From positions 62,001-126,000 of the forward strand of contig CAMKTJ010000001.1 in assembly GCA_946415645.1 (NCBI GenBank): a DNA stretch of 64,000 bases. Reading direction: 5' to 3'. The first letter of the stretch is position 1, and every line of letters starts with the position of its first letter. The notes beneath the pieces were generated by a model. The model had not been told where the DNA came from, did not search any database, and was given only the letters and a program-made list of their open reading frames with translations. The translations under genes and the position numbers were made by a program. Shown here in pieces: positions 51,511-60,328 of this stretch. The DNA is from an uncultured Prevotellaceae bacterium (GTDB lineage: Bacteria; Bacteroidota; Bacteroidia; Bacteroidales; Bacteroidaceae).

Positions 51511-53904
51511 ATGAAAAATTTATTCAAGTATTCTTTCCTCCCTTCGGGGAGAATTAAGGTAGGGGTCATCCTTGCCTGTGTTATTGGCTCTTTTGTGTGC
51601 TGTGATTCCTGGGATACAATCCCTCAGTCATATACCCAGTATGTAGAGCCACGTATAGGTACGGCTCATTGTCGTTACTTCCACTTTGCCCCTGGCGCCA
51701 TGCCTTTTGGAATGGCCAAGCCTGGGCCCAGCACCAACGGTCATCTGGGAAACAAGGACGGTTGGGAAGCAACGGGTTATGATTATCGCGACGGCTCCAT
51801 AGAGGGCTTCCCCTGTACCCACGAGTTCCAAGTGGGTGGTATTGTGCTGATGCCTACTTGCGGAAAATTGAAGACTGTTCCAGGTGCAGTGGATTCTGAG
51901 GGTGAGGGCTACCGTTCTAAATTCTCACACGACAACGAGGAAGCCACAGCTGGCTACTATTCTGTTTATCTTCAGGACTATGGTATTACAGCCGAAGTGA
52001 CAGCTACTCCGCGTGTTGCCTTCCAGCGCTATACCTATCCTAAGTCGGAAGAGAGCAGAATTCTCTTTGACATCGGTAACCGTTCAGGCGAGAGTGGTGC
52101 TGTGAAGGATGCCTACGTTGAGGTTTGCGAGGATGGCAAAACCGTAGAGGGTTATGTGATCACCCTTCCCGAGTACGTTAAGAAGTACCAGCCAGGTGCT
52201 CAGGTGCCTATCTATTTCTCTGCTGTTCTTGACAAGGAGATTACCTCTGTTGGAGCTTTCAATGGGGCTGATGTCCGTGAGGGTGAGAGAGAAGCTAATG
52301 GTCCTGGTGCCGGAGTCTATGTCACCTTCCCCACAGAGGAGAATGAACAGGTAACCGTAGCAGTAGGTATCTCTTATACATCTGTCGAGAATGCCCGTCT
52401 GAACCGCGAGACGGAGGCCAAGGATATGACCTTTGATGAGGCTGAGGAAAAGTGTCACAATGCATGGGAAGAGATGCTGGGCCGCATAGATATCAGAGGT
52501 GCTAAGGAAGAAGATTACAAGAAGTTCTACACGGGCCTTTATCATGCCATTCTGGGTCGTGGACTTTGCAGCGATGTGAATGGTGCCTATCCTCGTCATG
52601 ACGGTGGTATAGGTCAGTTGGAGATGAAGGACGGCAAGCCCGTACACAATATGTATAATACCGATGCTTTCTGGGGCGGTCAGTGGAACCTCGGCCAGCT
52701 ATGGATTCTGGCTTATCCCGAATATACTTCAGATTATATCAGCAGTCACCTTCAGGTCTTCAAGGATGCCGGTTGGATGGGCGACGGATTGGCTAACAGC
52801 CGTTATGTATCGGGTGTAGGAACCAATCAGTTGCCACTGCTCATCAATGCCGCATATCAGTGTGGTATTCGCGACTTCGATGTAGAACTGGCTTATGAGG
52901 CTTGCCGCAAGAATGAGCTGGACGGTGACAATCGTCCTTTCGGAGCCGGTAAGTCTGACACCAAGGAGTTTGTTCAATACGGCTATGTGCCTCATGTTGA
53001 GGATGCCGACGGACCAGCCGAGAAGTTCCGTTTCTCTGCTTCCCATACGCTGGAATATTCCTTTACCTCTTGGGCAACGGCACAGTTGGCTAAGGCATTG
53101 GGTAAGCCCGAATATGAGCAGCTGATGTACCTCTCTAAGGGCTGGGAACGTATCTATGACGAAGAAGAGAACTTTATGCACCCAAAGGATGCCGAGGGTA
53201 ACTTCATTCCCAACTTCGACCCGATGGAGGTCTGGCGCGGATTCCAGGAAGGCAATGCTTGGCAGTATACCTTCTATGCTCCGCATGATGCCAAGGCTCT
53301 TGTGGCTAAGGTGGGCGAGGAGGAATTCAATGCCCGACTGGATAGTATCTTCACTCTCTCGCAGCCCAAGATTTTCAGCGGTGGTACCGAGGTAGGTGCC
53401 TTTGCAGGTTTGCGTACGCTCTACAATCAGGGTAACCAGCCTTGCCTGCATATCTCATGGCTCTTCAACGAGGCTAACCGTCCCTCCAAGACGCAGAAGT
53501 GGGTGCGTGCTATCTTGAACGAGTTCTACGGAACAGATGGTATTCACGGCTACGGTTATGGTCAGGACGAGGATCAGGGGCAGTTGGGTGCCTGGTATGT
53601 TATCTCCAGCATAGGCCTGTTCAGTGTGACAGGTCTGAACGACATCGATCCTACCTTCTCGTTGGGAAGTTGCCTGTTCGATAGGGTTACCATCCGTCTC
53701 AACCAAAAGTACTATCCAGGCAAATACTTCCATATCACTACGGGAGGTTCTGCACCGGGTAAACACACCCCCGAAGATATTTACATTCAAGAGTATCGCC
53801 TCAACGGCAAGAAACTCACCGATCCTCATATATCCTTTGCCGATGTTGTAAAAGGCGGAGAACTGAAGATTAAATTAGGTTCAAAACCCGTGGATAAATA
53901 TTAG
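51511..53904 (+). CDS. GH92 alpha-mannosidase, probable lipoprotein
   Basis: A 797-aa glycoside hydrolase of family 92, calcium-dependent exo-alpha-mannosidases that trim N-glycan or fungal mannans. It starts with a lipoprotein leader (VGVILACVIGSFVCC, lipidation at about Cys 33-34), then YVEPRIGTAHCRYFHFAPGAMPFGMAKPGP, a GH92 hallmark. The catalytic domain has NMYNTDAFWGGQWNLGQL, SFTSWATAQLAKALG and YGYGQDEDQGQLGAWYVISSIGLF with acidic residues. The n-region of the leader (FLPSGRIK) is encoded by a degenerate GC-rich repeat. The MFS transporter gene follows after 5 bp. Confidence 0.92.
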   Translation: MKNLFKYSFLPSGRIKVGVILACVIGSFVCCDSWDTIPQSYTQYVEPRIGTAHCRYFHFAPGAMPFGMAKPGPSTNGHLGNKDGWEATGYDYRDGSIEGFPCTHEFQVGGIVLMPTCGKLKTVPGAVDSEGEGYRSKFSHDNEEATAGYYSVYLQDYGITAEVTATPRVAFQRYTYPKSEESRILFDIGNRSGESGAVKDAYVEVCEDGKTVEGYVITLPEYVKKYQPGAQVPIYFSAVLDKEITSVGAFNGADVREGEREANGPGAGVYVTFPTEENEQVTVAVGISYTSVENARLNRETEAKDMTFDEAEEKCHNAWEEMLGRIDIRGAKEEDYKKFYTGLYHAILGRGLCSDVNGAYPRHDGGIGQLEMKDGKPVHNMYNTDAFWGGQWNLGQLWILAYPEYTSDYISSHLQVFKDAGWMGDGLANSRYVSGVGTNQLPLLINAAYQCGIRDFDVELAYEACRKNELDGDNRPFGAGKSDTKEFVQYGYVPHVEDADGPAEKFRFSASHTLEYSFTSWATAQLAKALGKPEYEQLMYLSKGWERIYDEEENFMHPKDAEGNFIPNFDPMEVWRGFQEGNAWQYTFYAPHDAKALVAKVGEEEFNARLDSIFTLSQPKIFSGGTEVGAFAGLRTLYNQGNQPCLHISWLFNEANRPSKTQKWVRAILNEFYGTDGIHGYGYGQDEDQGQLGAWYVISSIGLFSVTGLNDIDPTFSLGSCLFDRVTIRLNQKYYPGKYFHITTGGSAPGKHTPEDIYIQEYRLNGKKLTDPHISFADVVKGGELKIKLGSKPVDKY
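51536..51567 (+). repeat. Degenerate GC-rich repeat in the GH92 signal-peptide region
   Basis: CCTCCCTTCGGGGAG followed by AAGGTAGGGGT resembles the intergenic element at 17281-17311 (CTCTCCTTCGGGGAGGG then GTGGTGGGG). It encodes part of the basic n-region. Confidence 0.55.
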
Positions 53905-53909
53905 GCCCT

Positions 53910-55109
53910 ATGAATAATAAAAAGCTCATTCCCGTTATGCTGTGCTTCTTCGCCATGGGGTTTGTGGACCTTGTGGGAATTGCCAGCAATTATGTGAAGG
54001 CCGACCTGAATCTCAGTGATTCCATGGCAAATACGTTGCCTTCGCTTGTCTTTCTGTGGTTCCTTATCTTCAGCATTCCCACCAGTTTGCTGATGAACAA
54101 GATAGGGCGTAAGAACACCGTATTGCTCAGTCTCGTTATGACGTTGGCTTCGCTGATTATTCCTGTCTTTACGCTCGATTTCACCATGCTGCTCCTTTCC
54201 TTCTCCCTTTTGGGAATCGGAAACGCCATTATGCAGACCTCCCTCAATCCCCTTGTGGATAGCGTTATGAAGGGAGGCGCTTCGGCCAGCACGCTCACTT
54301 TTGGTCAGTTCATCAAGAGCATAGCCTCCTTCCTGGCTCCCATCATCGCCTCATGGGGCGCTGTGAACAATATGTTCGGCTTTGGTTGGCGAGTGCTCTA
54401 TCCCATCTATTTGGGCGTCGGCATACTGGCCACCCTGCTGCTCTTTGGTACAAGAATCAACGAACAGCCCAGAACCACCCCCGTCCCCTCCCTTGATGGA
54501 GGGGAGAATGCAGAGCAGGCTTCTGTTGTACATCAGTTCGCAGACTGTTTTGCCTTGCTCAGGGGTCCCTTCGTGTTGCTTTGCTTCCTGGCTATCGTAT
54601 GCCATGTGGGTATTGATGTAGGCGCCAGCGTTACGGCTCCTAAGATTCTGATGGAAAGACTGGGCATCACGCTTAATGATGCCGCCTATATCGCTACTGT
54701 TTACTTTGTGGCTAAGGCCGCCGGAAGTTTCAGTGGTAGCTTTATCATGAAGTTCTTGAAGGACTGGACCTTCCTGCTTCTAAGTGTCCTGATGATGGTT
54801 GTTGCTGTCTTTGGCTTGCTCTTTGGCAAGGATAGTGCTATTATCTATGCCAGCGTAGCCCTAATGGGCTTTGGCAACGGCAATCCCTTCAGCATTGTCT
54901 TTGCCCGTGCCTTACAGGCCGTTCCCGACAAGAAGAATGAGATTAGCGGTCTTCTTATCATGGGAATCTGCGGCGGTGCAGTCTTCCCTATGCTCATGGG
55001 AGCCGCCAGCGATGCAATAGGCAATCAGTCGGGTGCTGTCCTTGCCCTTTCTGTCGGTATCCTTTACCTCTTATTCTTCTGGATGATGGGGTTAAGAGTA
55101 AAGAAATGA
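53910..55109 (+). CDS. MFS sugar transporter (FucP-like), probable mannose importer
   Basis: A 399-aa major facilitator with twelve hydrophobic segments, the loop motif MNKIGRKNTVLL between TM2 and TM3, and overall resemblance to FucP/GluP-type sugar:H+ symporters. Its place 5 bp after a GH92 mannosidase and in line with a kinase and phosphomannose isomerase suggests import of mannose. The central cytosolic loop at about residues 188-200 (PRTTPVPSLDGGENAE) is coded by a GC-rich repeat inserted in frame. Its stop lies 6 bp from the convergent gene. Confidence 0.88.
   Translation: MNNKKLIPVMLCFFAMGFVDLVGIASNYVKADLNLSDSMANTLPSLVFLWFLIFSIPTSLLMNKIGRKNTVLLSLVMTLASLIIPVFTLDFTMLLLSFSLLGIGNAIMQTSLNPLVDSVMKGGASASTLTFGQFIKSIASFLAPIIASWGAVNNMFGFGWRVLYPIYLGVGILATLLLFGTRINEQPRTTPVPSLDGGENAEQASVVHQFADCFALLRGPFVLLCFLAIVCHVGIDVGASVTAPKILMERLGITLNDAAYIATVYFVAKAAGSFSGSFIMKFLKDWTFLLLSVLMMVVAVFGLLFGKDSAIIYASVALMGFGNGNPFSIVFARALQAVPDKKNEISGLLIMGICGGAVFPMLMGAASDAIGNQSGAVLALSVGILYLLFFWMMGLRVKK
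54471..54506 (-). repeat. GC-rich palindromic element in frame in the MFS gene
   Basis: CCCCTCC (54485-54491) and GGAGGGG (54498-54504) form a stem. The reverse complement (CTCCCCTCCAT ... GGGGGTGG) matches the intergenic element at 25933-25969 almost base for base. Confidence 0.85.
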
Positions 55110-55115
55110 GAATTG

Positions 55116-56435
55116 CTATTTCTTTTTGCGCCTGCTAACGTTTGGCGGTGTACGCTGTAGTTGCATGGTGTTGTTCATGAGCAGTTGGATAGCATCCTTG
55201 AGATAACTGTTTGTGCGCAGTTCTTGTTCGGTGGGTTCTGTAGCGTACTTGGACCTGTTGGTTGACCAGAAGGTTGTGTCCTTGAAGGCTACGCGCTCTT
55301 CGTCCTTTGTGCGTTTGACGATGTTGTTGGCAACCCACAAAGTTGAATCGAAACCTGCCATATCTATGGCGTGAATCATGTTCTTTCCAACGCGGACGGA
55401 GTTAGTGAACTGGAGTTTTTTGTCTCCTAAGTTATAGAGTAGCTGGCGGATTTTTACACTGTCCTTCGTGATAACATCTGACATATGGGAGATTTCTGTA
55501 AAACCATGATCGTGCCGATAATCTACGTGCATGGTATAGTCTATGCTTGCGTATAGCTGTTTCTTGCGAACTTGATCGTAAAGTATTATTTGCAGACCAT
55601 GCATTTGACCGTCGAAACGAAGCAGGCGGCACCGTTTGCGGTCAACGTATAGTGTACCGTCCAAAATGGGATGTGATATGATGGCAGGATGGGCTGAGAA
55701 ACGTATCTTACTGATTGCTGTACCGTCTTCCTCGGTAAACTGCATATACGAGATGTCGTAAATGTCTTTTATCCTGTGGAATACGATATCGGCAGGAACA
55801 AAAGTGCTGCCCCAGATGTCGTAGTTGACCAGAACAGGAGACAGACGAAGGAAGATGTGAAGGTTGGTCCTGCCTAGGCCGGTTAGACTGGGACCATCGA
55901 TTTTGCCGTTCCGTACCTGACCACGACTTCCGCTGTGGAAGATGATGTCGCGGATCTGCACACACGACTTGGCACTCATGAAAGCCTCAGCCAATTCATC
56001 GGTTCCCGGGTACTGTATAGCCATCCGGAAGAAATACTGGCTTTCAGCCCTTTTGTGCTTTTTGGCCTGGCGTTGCATCTTTTCCACCAGTTTGTAGATA
56101 ATATTATCTCCACGGTTATGGGTAACGGTAACCTCTTTTAGCATGGTAGAGGAGGGTTCCATACGGATGACAGAAGGTAATTTCGATGCCTGACAGGTGA
56201 TGTGCTTATAGCCTATGCATGTGATACGGATGGGTTCGGAAGGCAGACATTGCAGGCAGAACTCACCATCGTCGTTACTGATGGTGCCGCAGTTGGGAGA
56301 TACATATACACTGGCATATGGTATGGGTTCTCCTGTACTGGCATCGCGAATGACGCCGCTTATGGAATCAGGCTTTTCCTGAGCGTAAATGAGGCTGGAA
56401 AGAAAAAATACCAGTGTGGTGAGGATTGTTTTCAT
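55116..56435 (-). CDS. Exported protein with carboxypeptidase-like regulatory domain
   Basis: A 439-aa protein with signal peptide MKTILTTLVFFLSSLIYAQ and a CarboxypepD_reg-like domain at about 24-95 (ISGVIRDASTGEPIPYASVYV ... TISNDDGEF). The region after it (EVTVTHNRGDNIIYKLVEKMQRQA, IHPILDGTLYVDRKRCRLLRFDG-like strands) recalls DUF5686-type proteins, but there is no TonB plug or full barrel. It starts inside the 3' end of the macroglobulin-like gene (ATGA overlap) and is the last gene of the sigma-factor operon. Function is unknown. Confidence 0.75.
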   Translation of the reverse strand: MKTILTTLVFFLSSLIYAQEKPDSISGVIRDASTGEPIPYASVYVSPNCGTISNDDGEFCLQCLPSEPIRITCIGYKHITCQASKLPSVIRMEPSSTMLKEVTVTHNRGDNIIYKLVEKMQRQAKKHKRAESQYFFRMAIQYPGTDELAEAFMSAKSCVQIRDIIFHSGSRGQVRNGKIDGPSLTGLGRTNLHIFLRLSPVLVNYDIWGSTFVPADIVFHRIKDIYDISYMQFTEEDGTAISKIRFSAHPAIISHPILDGTLYVDRKRCRLLRFDGQMHGLQIILYDQVRKKQLYASIDYTMHVDYRHDHGFTEISHMSDVITKDSVKIRQLLYNLGDKKLQFTNSVRVGKNMIHAIDMAGFDSTLWVANNIVKRTKDEERVAFKDTTFWSTNRSKYATEPTEQELRTNSYLKDAIQLLMNNTMQLQRTPPNVSRRKKK

Positions 56436-59400
56436 CTGTCTTCAGGATAACTTATACCGGTCAGAATTTTACCAGTAGGTGTGATTCCTTCGGCACTTAC
56501 GGTGATGCTGGTAGAGTTGCTGTTGTTCCAAAGAGTGATGTTGGCGCGCCCCTTCTCGTCCAGTTCGAGGTTGGGATTCCAATAGAGTGTACGCCGGTAA
56601 TCCTGCGTATTGGGCAGCGGGCGGTTGCGATAGCAGGGGCTGTAGAACTCTTCGCTTACATCATAGCCTTGCAGAATAATATGACGGTCGCGATAGGTTT
56701 GGCGTTTATCTTTCGTTAATATGTCGTATCCTACATCTACAGTAGGCTGATTGCTTCCCGAATAGCGCTTGCTTCCTTCCATACGTGGTGCATAGTCGCT
56801 GATAAGCTTAACAGACTTCAGGGAGTTCAGGTAATCCAGGCTAATGGTATTATCGTCCAATCCGGTATAGGAGTAAGCGGCGCGGTTAGATGTACTCCAG
56901 CTATGGCCAGGATAGTATCGAGATCTGGAAGAAACACGCTTGCCTGATTTATGATGGGACGGCTCCTGGAATGGGGGGAGGGGCATGGGTACTGCATAAG
57001 AATACCACCCGCCGTAGTCTATGCCGGTGGCCTCTTGGTATGTCATGTATTGCCGGTACCTGTTCATATCTCCCACTAACAGACGTTCTGTCCATTTGGC
57101 AAAAGAGTATTTTCCTGCAAACCATCCTGGCGTGAAACCTGCATCCACGCATTCGTTGAATGCCTGGTAGGCATCACGTACTATGGCGGGATGCGAGTCA
57201 TCGTAGCTTCGTAAACCGCCATGTTTGTGGCGCTTGGTATCCGTTAAACCTTGCACGTCTCCTCTGAGGCTGCTCATAAGGGCTGTACCCTGCTGTGGCG
57301 GTGCTACATGGGTGTGATAGAAGCTGAAGGGCTTGCAGAAACGGGGATAGTAAGGTGTCAGACGGACGTAGAATTCGGGGTAGTCGGTCTCGGATGCCTT
57401 TACCCATTGATGTTCCAAGCTGGGAACAGCCTTGCCTTTCTTCTTTAACTTCTCTCGCTTGCGGAGCATGCGACGTCCTTTTCGGGTTGTAGTAAGCGAC
57501 TCTTCCCATTTTGTGGTGTCGGAAGCCGCCAAATCCAAAGTACACTGATTATAGAAACTGGGGAATTCCAGAACAAATCTGCCTTTGTGGGTGGTGAGCT
57601 CGCCATATACACTTTCTACCCCGACATCCGTTGGCTTGTGGTATTCGGCATGTACGCGGACTTCACGATTCAGGTTGCCCTCATCATAATAATTGCGCCC
57701 GTCGAAGGTGGCTGACTCGTTGTCTTTCAGCAGAAAGCTGTAGGCGTTGTGCTTGTCGCGCGCCTCGCCTGCATTTCCCAACAGCGGAACAACGCCTTGC
57801 AGGTTGGGATTCTTTTTATGTGAGAACCATTCACCGCCTACGGGACGAGAGAAACCGTAGGTCTTGACTTTCTGATCTGTCATACTGCCCCAGCCGTAAA
57901 GTCCTTCGTGTCCGATGGCCTGATAGCGATATACGGCGCCAAAGTAGATGGGAGTCTTCTCGTAAGGATGGTTGATACGGAAGATGCCTGGTGTAGCCAT
58001 GTTTATCCAGTTGTGACGTCTCCAGCCTTGCACCATCAACAGGAGGTCAAGGTGGCGGCGGTGCGCCTCGTCGTCTTTCTCGAAATAATAATGTGGTTGT
58101 TCTACAAAGCCGCGAATCTGACTGCATAGTAGCATCTCGGTGAGGATGTTGCTGCTATCATACAGATACTCTGACGTAGCGGCGTCTCTGACAACCAGCG
58201 AGATGGTAGAGCCTGCAGCCAGCGGATTCTCTATGGCTACATGAATGGAATCGAAGGGCTCGTACTGGGGCTTTATGCCCGAGAATTGTATCTCTGCAGT
58301 CTTGATATCCTGCTGGTGGAGGATGAAGCAGAGTCGGTCGCTATACACTCGCCCCTGCGCGTTGTACACCGTAACCTGTGCCACACCGGTTGGTAGGGAG
58401 TCCGTGGGGATGCTGATTTGTGTATCCTGGGCACGGAACTTCTGGAAGTAATGCAAGGCTCCGCCTACGGTTACGGTAACGCCCAGTGTCTCGTTGGCGG
58501 CCTCGCCTCTGGGTTGAAGTGTGAGCAGTAAATGGTCTGACGTTATGTCGGTACGCACGGCACATCCGTCTTTCTCGGCTTTGGGCATACGCTGACGGAT
58601 TACTTGGTTGCTGTCGCTGGTAAAGACTGTGGTGTATATGACGCCGGGTTCGTGGTCGAACTCCAATGTTCCGCGTCCCCGGTTCTCTGTCCGTTGTTCC
58701 TGTAGGAGTTCTCCTCCCTTTCCGTACAGGCGCATAACACCCGAGATGTGCTCGCCATCAGCCTCGTTAGCCTCGAAGGCTACGCGTGCACGGGTACCTT
58801 CTACTATCACGCCTCCTTCGGGGTACAGATTCACAACGGGAGAAGGTTTCTTGGCATCGGTCCGGAAATAGCGCATGTGAGGCCGTTCCGTCATATCATG
58901 ACTGTAAAGGCCGGGCTCAGAGGGTTTGTCGTAGATAGGGAAGATGCGGCTGTAGAGTTTCTCGTAGTCACGATAGAACTCCTTGGCCATCTTCTTGTTG
59001 AAGAACCACTGTTCAGCAGGCCAGGTGTGGGGATGCTGGTACTCGCCCCAGTTGAGTTGCCAGCGTGTGTAGGCACGTAGTTCGTAGAAGCCGCCGTAGA
59101 GTGTGTCGTTGAGTACGAAGGACCCTGTACCCTGTCCGTCCTTCAGTTTAACCAGATGGCGCTCCAGCATGTAGCCCTCTTGGTTCCATAGCTCGGCGTA
59201 GAGCAACTGGCTGAGGTTGGTCAGTTTGCCTGTATCACTTCGGCGGACGTAGGCCTTGAAGTAGAGCGTGTCTCCTGCAAAGTAGCAGGTGTTGTCCATG
59301 TGAAGAAACACTTCTTCCTGGGGCATGCTTTTTCCAAAGAGTTCCAAGTGGTCCCTCCAACCCTCCAGCGAAGAGGGGAGGGCAGGCATCTCTTTGGTGT

Positions 59401-59512
59401 CCTGGAAGAGGTCGGTGAAGTTCCACTGCAGGCTGTCCGCTTCATCGGCATAGACGGGGGAGAAAGCTGTCAGGAGGGCAAACAGTATATGTAATGTGTT
59501 GTGTAGTTTCAT
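56432..59512 (-). CDS. Large exported macroglobulin-like (MG2-type) surface protein
   Basis: A 1026-aa protein with signal peptide MKLHNTLHILFALLTAFSPVYA. The N-terminal PQEEVFLHMDNTCYFAGDTLYFKAYV and DTLYGGFYELRAYTRW are typical of Bacteroidetes proteins with an MG2-like domain related to alpha-2-macroglobulin; several Ig-like strands follow. The C-terminal part has NPNLELDEKGRANITLWNNSNSTSITVSAEGI, also macroglobulin-like. It has no thioester motif. In this operon (sigma, anti-sigma, small DUF6108 protein) it is a likely cell-surface effector whose role is unknown. ALPSSLEGWRD near residue 43 comes from a GC-rich repeat. Confidence 0.72.
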   Translation of the reverse strand: MKLHNTLHILFALLTAFSPVYADEADSLQWNFTDLFQDTKEMPALPSSLEGWRDHLELFGKSMPQEEVFLHMDNTCYFAGDTLYFKAYVRRSDTGKLTNLSQLLYAELWNQEGYMLERHLVKLKDGQGTGSFVLNDTLYGGFYELRAYTRWQLNWGEYQHPHTWPAEQWFFNKKMAKEFYRDYEKLYSRIFPIYDKPSEPGLYSHDMTERPHMRYFRTDAKKPSPVVNLYPEGGVIVEGTRARVAFEANEADGEHISGVMRLYGKGGELLQEQRTENRGRGTLEFDHEPGVIYTTVFTSDSNQVIRQRMPKAEKDGCAVRTDITSDHLLLTLQPRGEAANETLGVTVTVGGALHYFQKFRAQDTQISIPTDSLPTGVAQVTVYNAQGRVYSDRLCFILHQQDIKTAEIQFSGIKPQYEPFDSIHVAIENPLAAGSTISLVVRDAATSEYLYDSSNILTEMLLCSQIRGFVEQPHYYFEKDDEAHRRHLDLLLMVQGWRRHNWINMATPGIFRINHPYEKTPIYFGAVYRYQAIGHEGLYGWGSMTDQKVKTYGFSRPVGGEWFSHKKNPNLQGVVPLLGNAGEARDKHNAYSFLLKDNESATFDGRNYYDEGNLNREVRVHAEYHKPTDVGVESVYGELTTHKGRFVLEFPSFYNQCTLDLAASDTTKWEESLTTTRKGRRMLRKREKLKKKGKAVPSLEHQWVKASETDYPEFYVRLTPYYPRFCKPFSFYHTHVAPPQQGTALMSSLRGDVQGLTDTKRHKHGGLRSYDDSHPAIVRDAYQAFNECVDAGFTPGWFAGKYSFAKWTERLLVGDMNRYRQYMTYQEATGIDYGGWYSYAVPMPLPPFQEPSHHKSGKRVSSRSRYYPGHSWSTSNRAAYSYTGLDDNTISLDYLNSLKSVKLISDYAPRMEGSKRYSGSNQPTVDVGYDILTKDKRQTYRDRHIILQGYDVSEEFYSPCYRNRPLPNTQDYRRTLYWNPNLELDEKGRANITLWNNSNSTSITVSAEGITPTGKILTGISYPEDR
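59351..59386 (-). repeat. GC-rich repeat in frame near the start of the macroglobulin-like gene
   Basis: CCCTCCAACCCTCC and AGGGGAGGG flank a GCGAAG centre. On the coding strand the order CTCCCC-TTCG-GGAGGG-TTGGAGGG matches the intergenic family. Confidence 0.6.
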
Positions 59513-59527
59513 ATCGTGTGTATGTGG

Positions 59528-59944
59528 TTATTTTTTCTGGAAATATTGCTTTATCTGTTTCAGGCTGGCTTTGCCCTCTATGTAGATAAGAGTAAGGGTT
59601 TGACCGTTGTGTCGGTAGAGGATGTAGGAATGCGTGCCCTTGCGCTGGGGCAGTTCATAGAAGCTGTGTGCCGGAGTTTCTTCCTGGGTTATGGCCTGCG
59701 CGGCATCTGTCTGTACTAACGATGAGATGCGCTGGCGGTCCGTAGCCGACGGGTTCTTGATCTCCAGGCTGTGGAAGAGGCTTAGGTGGAAGTCTTTCAG
59801 CCTTTTACCGCTCATCACCACTTCTGTGGCGTTCTTCTTCACTGCCAGCTCATCGAAGGCGGTCTGAATAGCCAGTCCTTTCTGTGCCCACAAGACGGAG
59901 TGCGAACCCAGGAGCAGCAGTATAATTGTGAGTAACTTTTTCAT
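59528..59944 (-). CDS. DUF6108 family exported protein
   Basis: A 138-aa protein with signal peptide MKKLLTIILLLLGSHSVLWAQ. The rest (IQTAFDELAVKKNATEVVMSGKRLKDFHLSLFHSLEI and the C-terminal TLIYIEGKASLKQIKQYFQ) matches the DUF6108 family seen next to ECF sigma/anti-sigma pairs in Bacteroidales. Function is unknown. It lies 6 bp after the anti-sigma gene and 15 bp before the macroglobulin-like gene. Confidence 0.78.
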   Translation of the reverse strand: MKKLLTIILLLLGSHSVLWAQKGLAIQTAFDELAVKKNATEVVMSGKRLKDFHLSLFHSLEIKNPSATDRQRISSLVQTDAAQAITQEETPAHSFYELPQRKGTHSYILYRHNGQTLTLIYIEGKASLKQIKQYFQKK

Positions 59945-59950
59945 GGCTCT

Positions 59951-60328
59951 TCACGGGTTGGTAGTTGAAAACATTTCTGCCAGCTGCTGCTCCATCAGTT
60001 GGGAGGCGTCTGCTTCCACGGTCTGGCCGGCAATGCGCACGCTGCTGATGTCTTGCTGGTGATACTGGTGCCATCCCAGGAACGCTATGGCGCTCAGGCA
60101 AGCGGCAACGGCCAGTGCCCGTAGCGTATAATTGGCACGTGGGGTCTGATGTTGGTTCTTGCAGACATTCAGGAAGGAGAGTGTGGCTCTGATCTCATCG
60201 AAACGGGCATCCTGCGACTGGCTGGTACAAAGGAATTTACGCAGCTGTCTTTCCTCCTCCTCGGTGGTCTCTGCCAGGAAGTAACGCTGTGTCATTTCTT
60301 CCCAATAAGATAAGTCGTGCTGTGTCAT
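59951..60328 (-). CDS. Probable anti-sigma factor (single-pass membrane protein)
   Basis: A 125-aa protein with a cytosolic N-terminal part of about 70 residues (LSYWEEMTQRYFLAETTEEEERQLRKFL), one membrane helix at about 71-88 (LRALAVAACLSAIAFLGW) and a short periplasmic tail. This plan and the four-base overlap with the sigma gene fit a short anti-sigma factor that holds the ECF sigma at the membrane. It lacks the long FecR domain of SusC-linked anti-sigmas, so the trigger is not obvious. Confidence 0.75.
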   Translation of the reverse strand: MTQHDLSYWEEMTQRYFLAETTEEEERQLRKFLCTSQSQDARFDEIRATLSFLNVCKNQHQTPRANYTLRALAVAACLSAIAFLGWHQYHQQDISSVRIAGQTVEADASQLMEQQLAEMFSTTNP

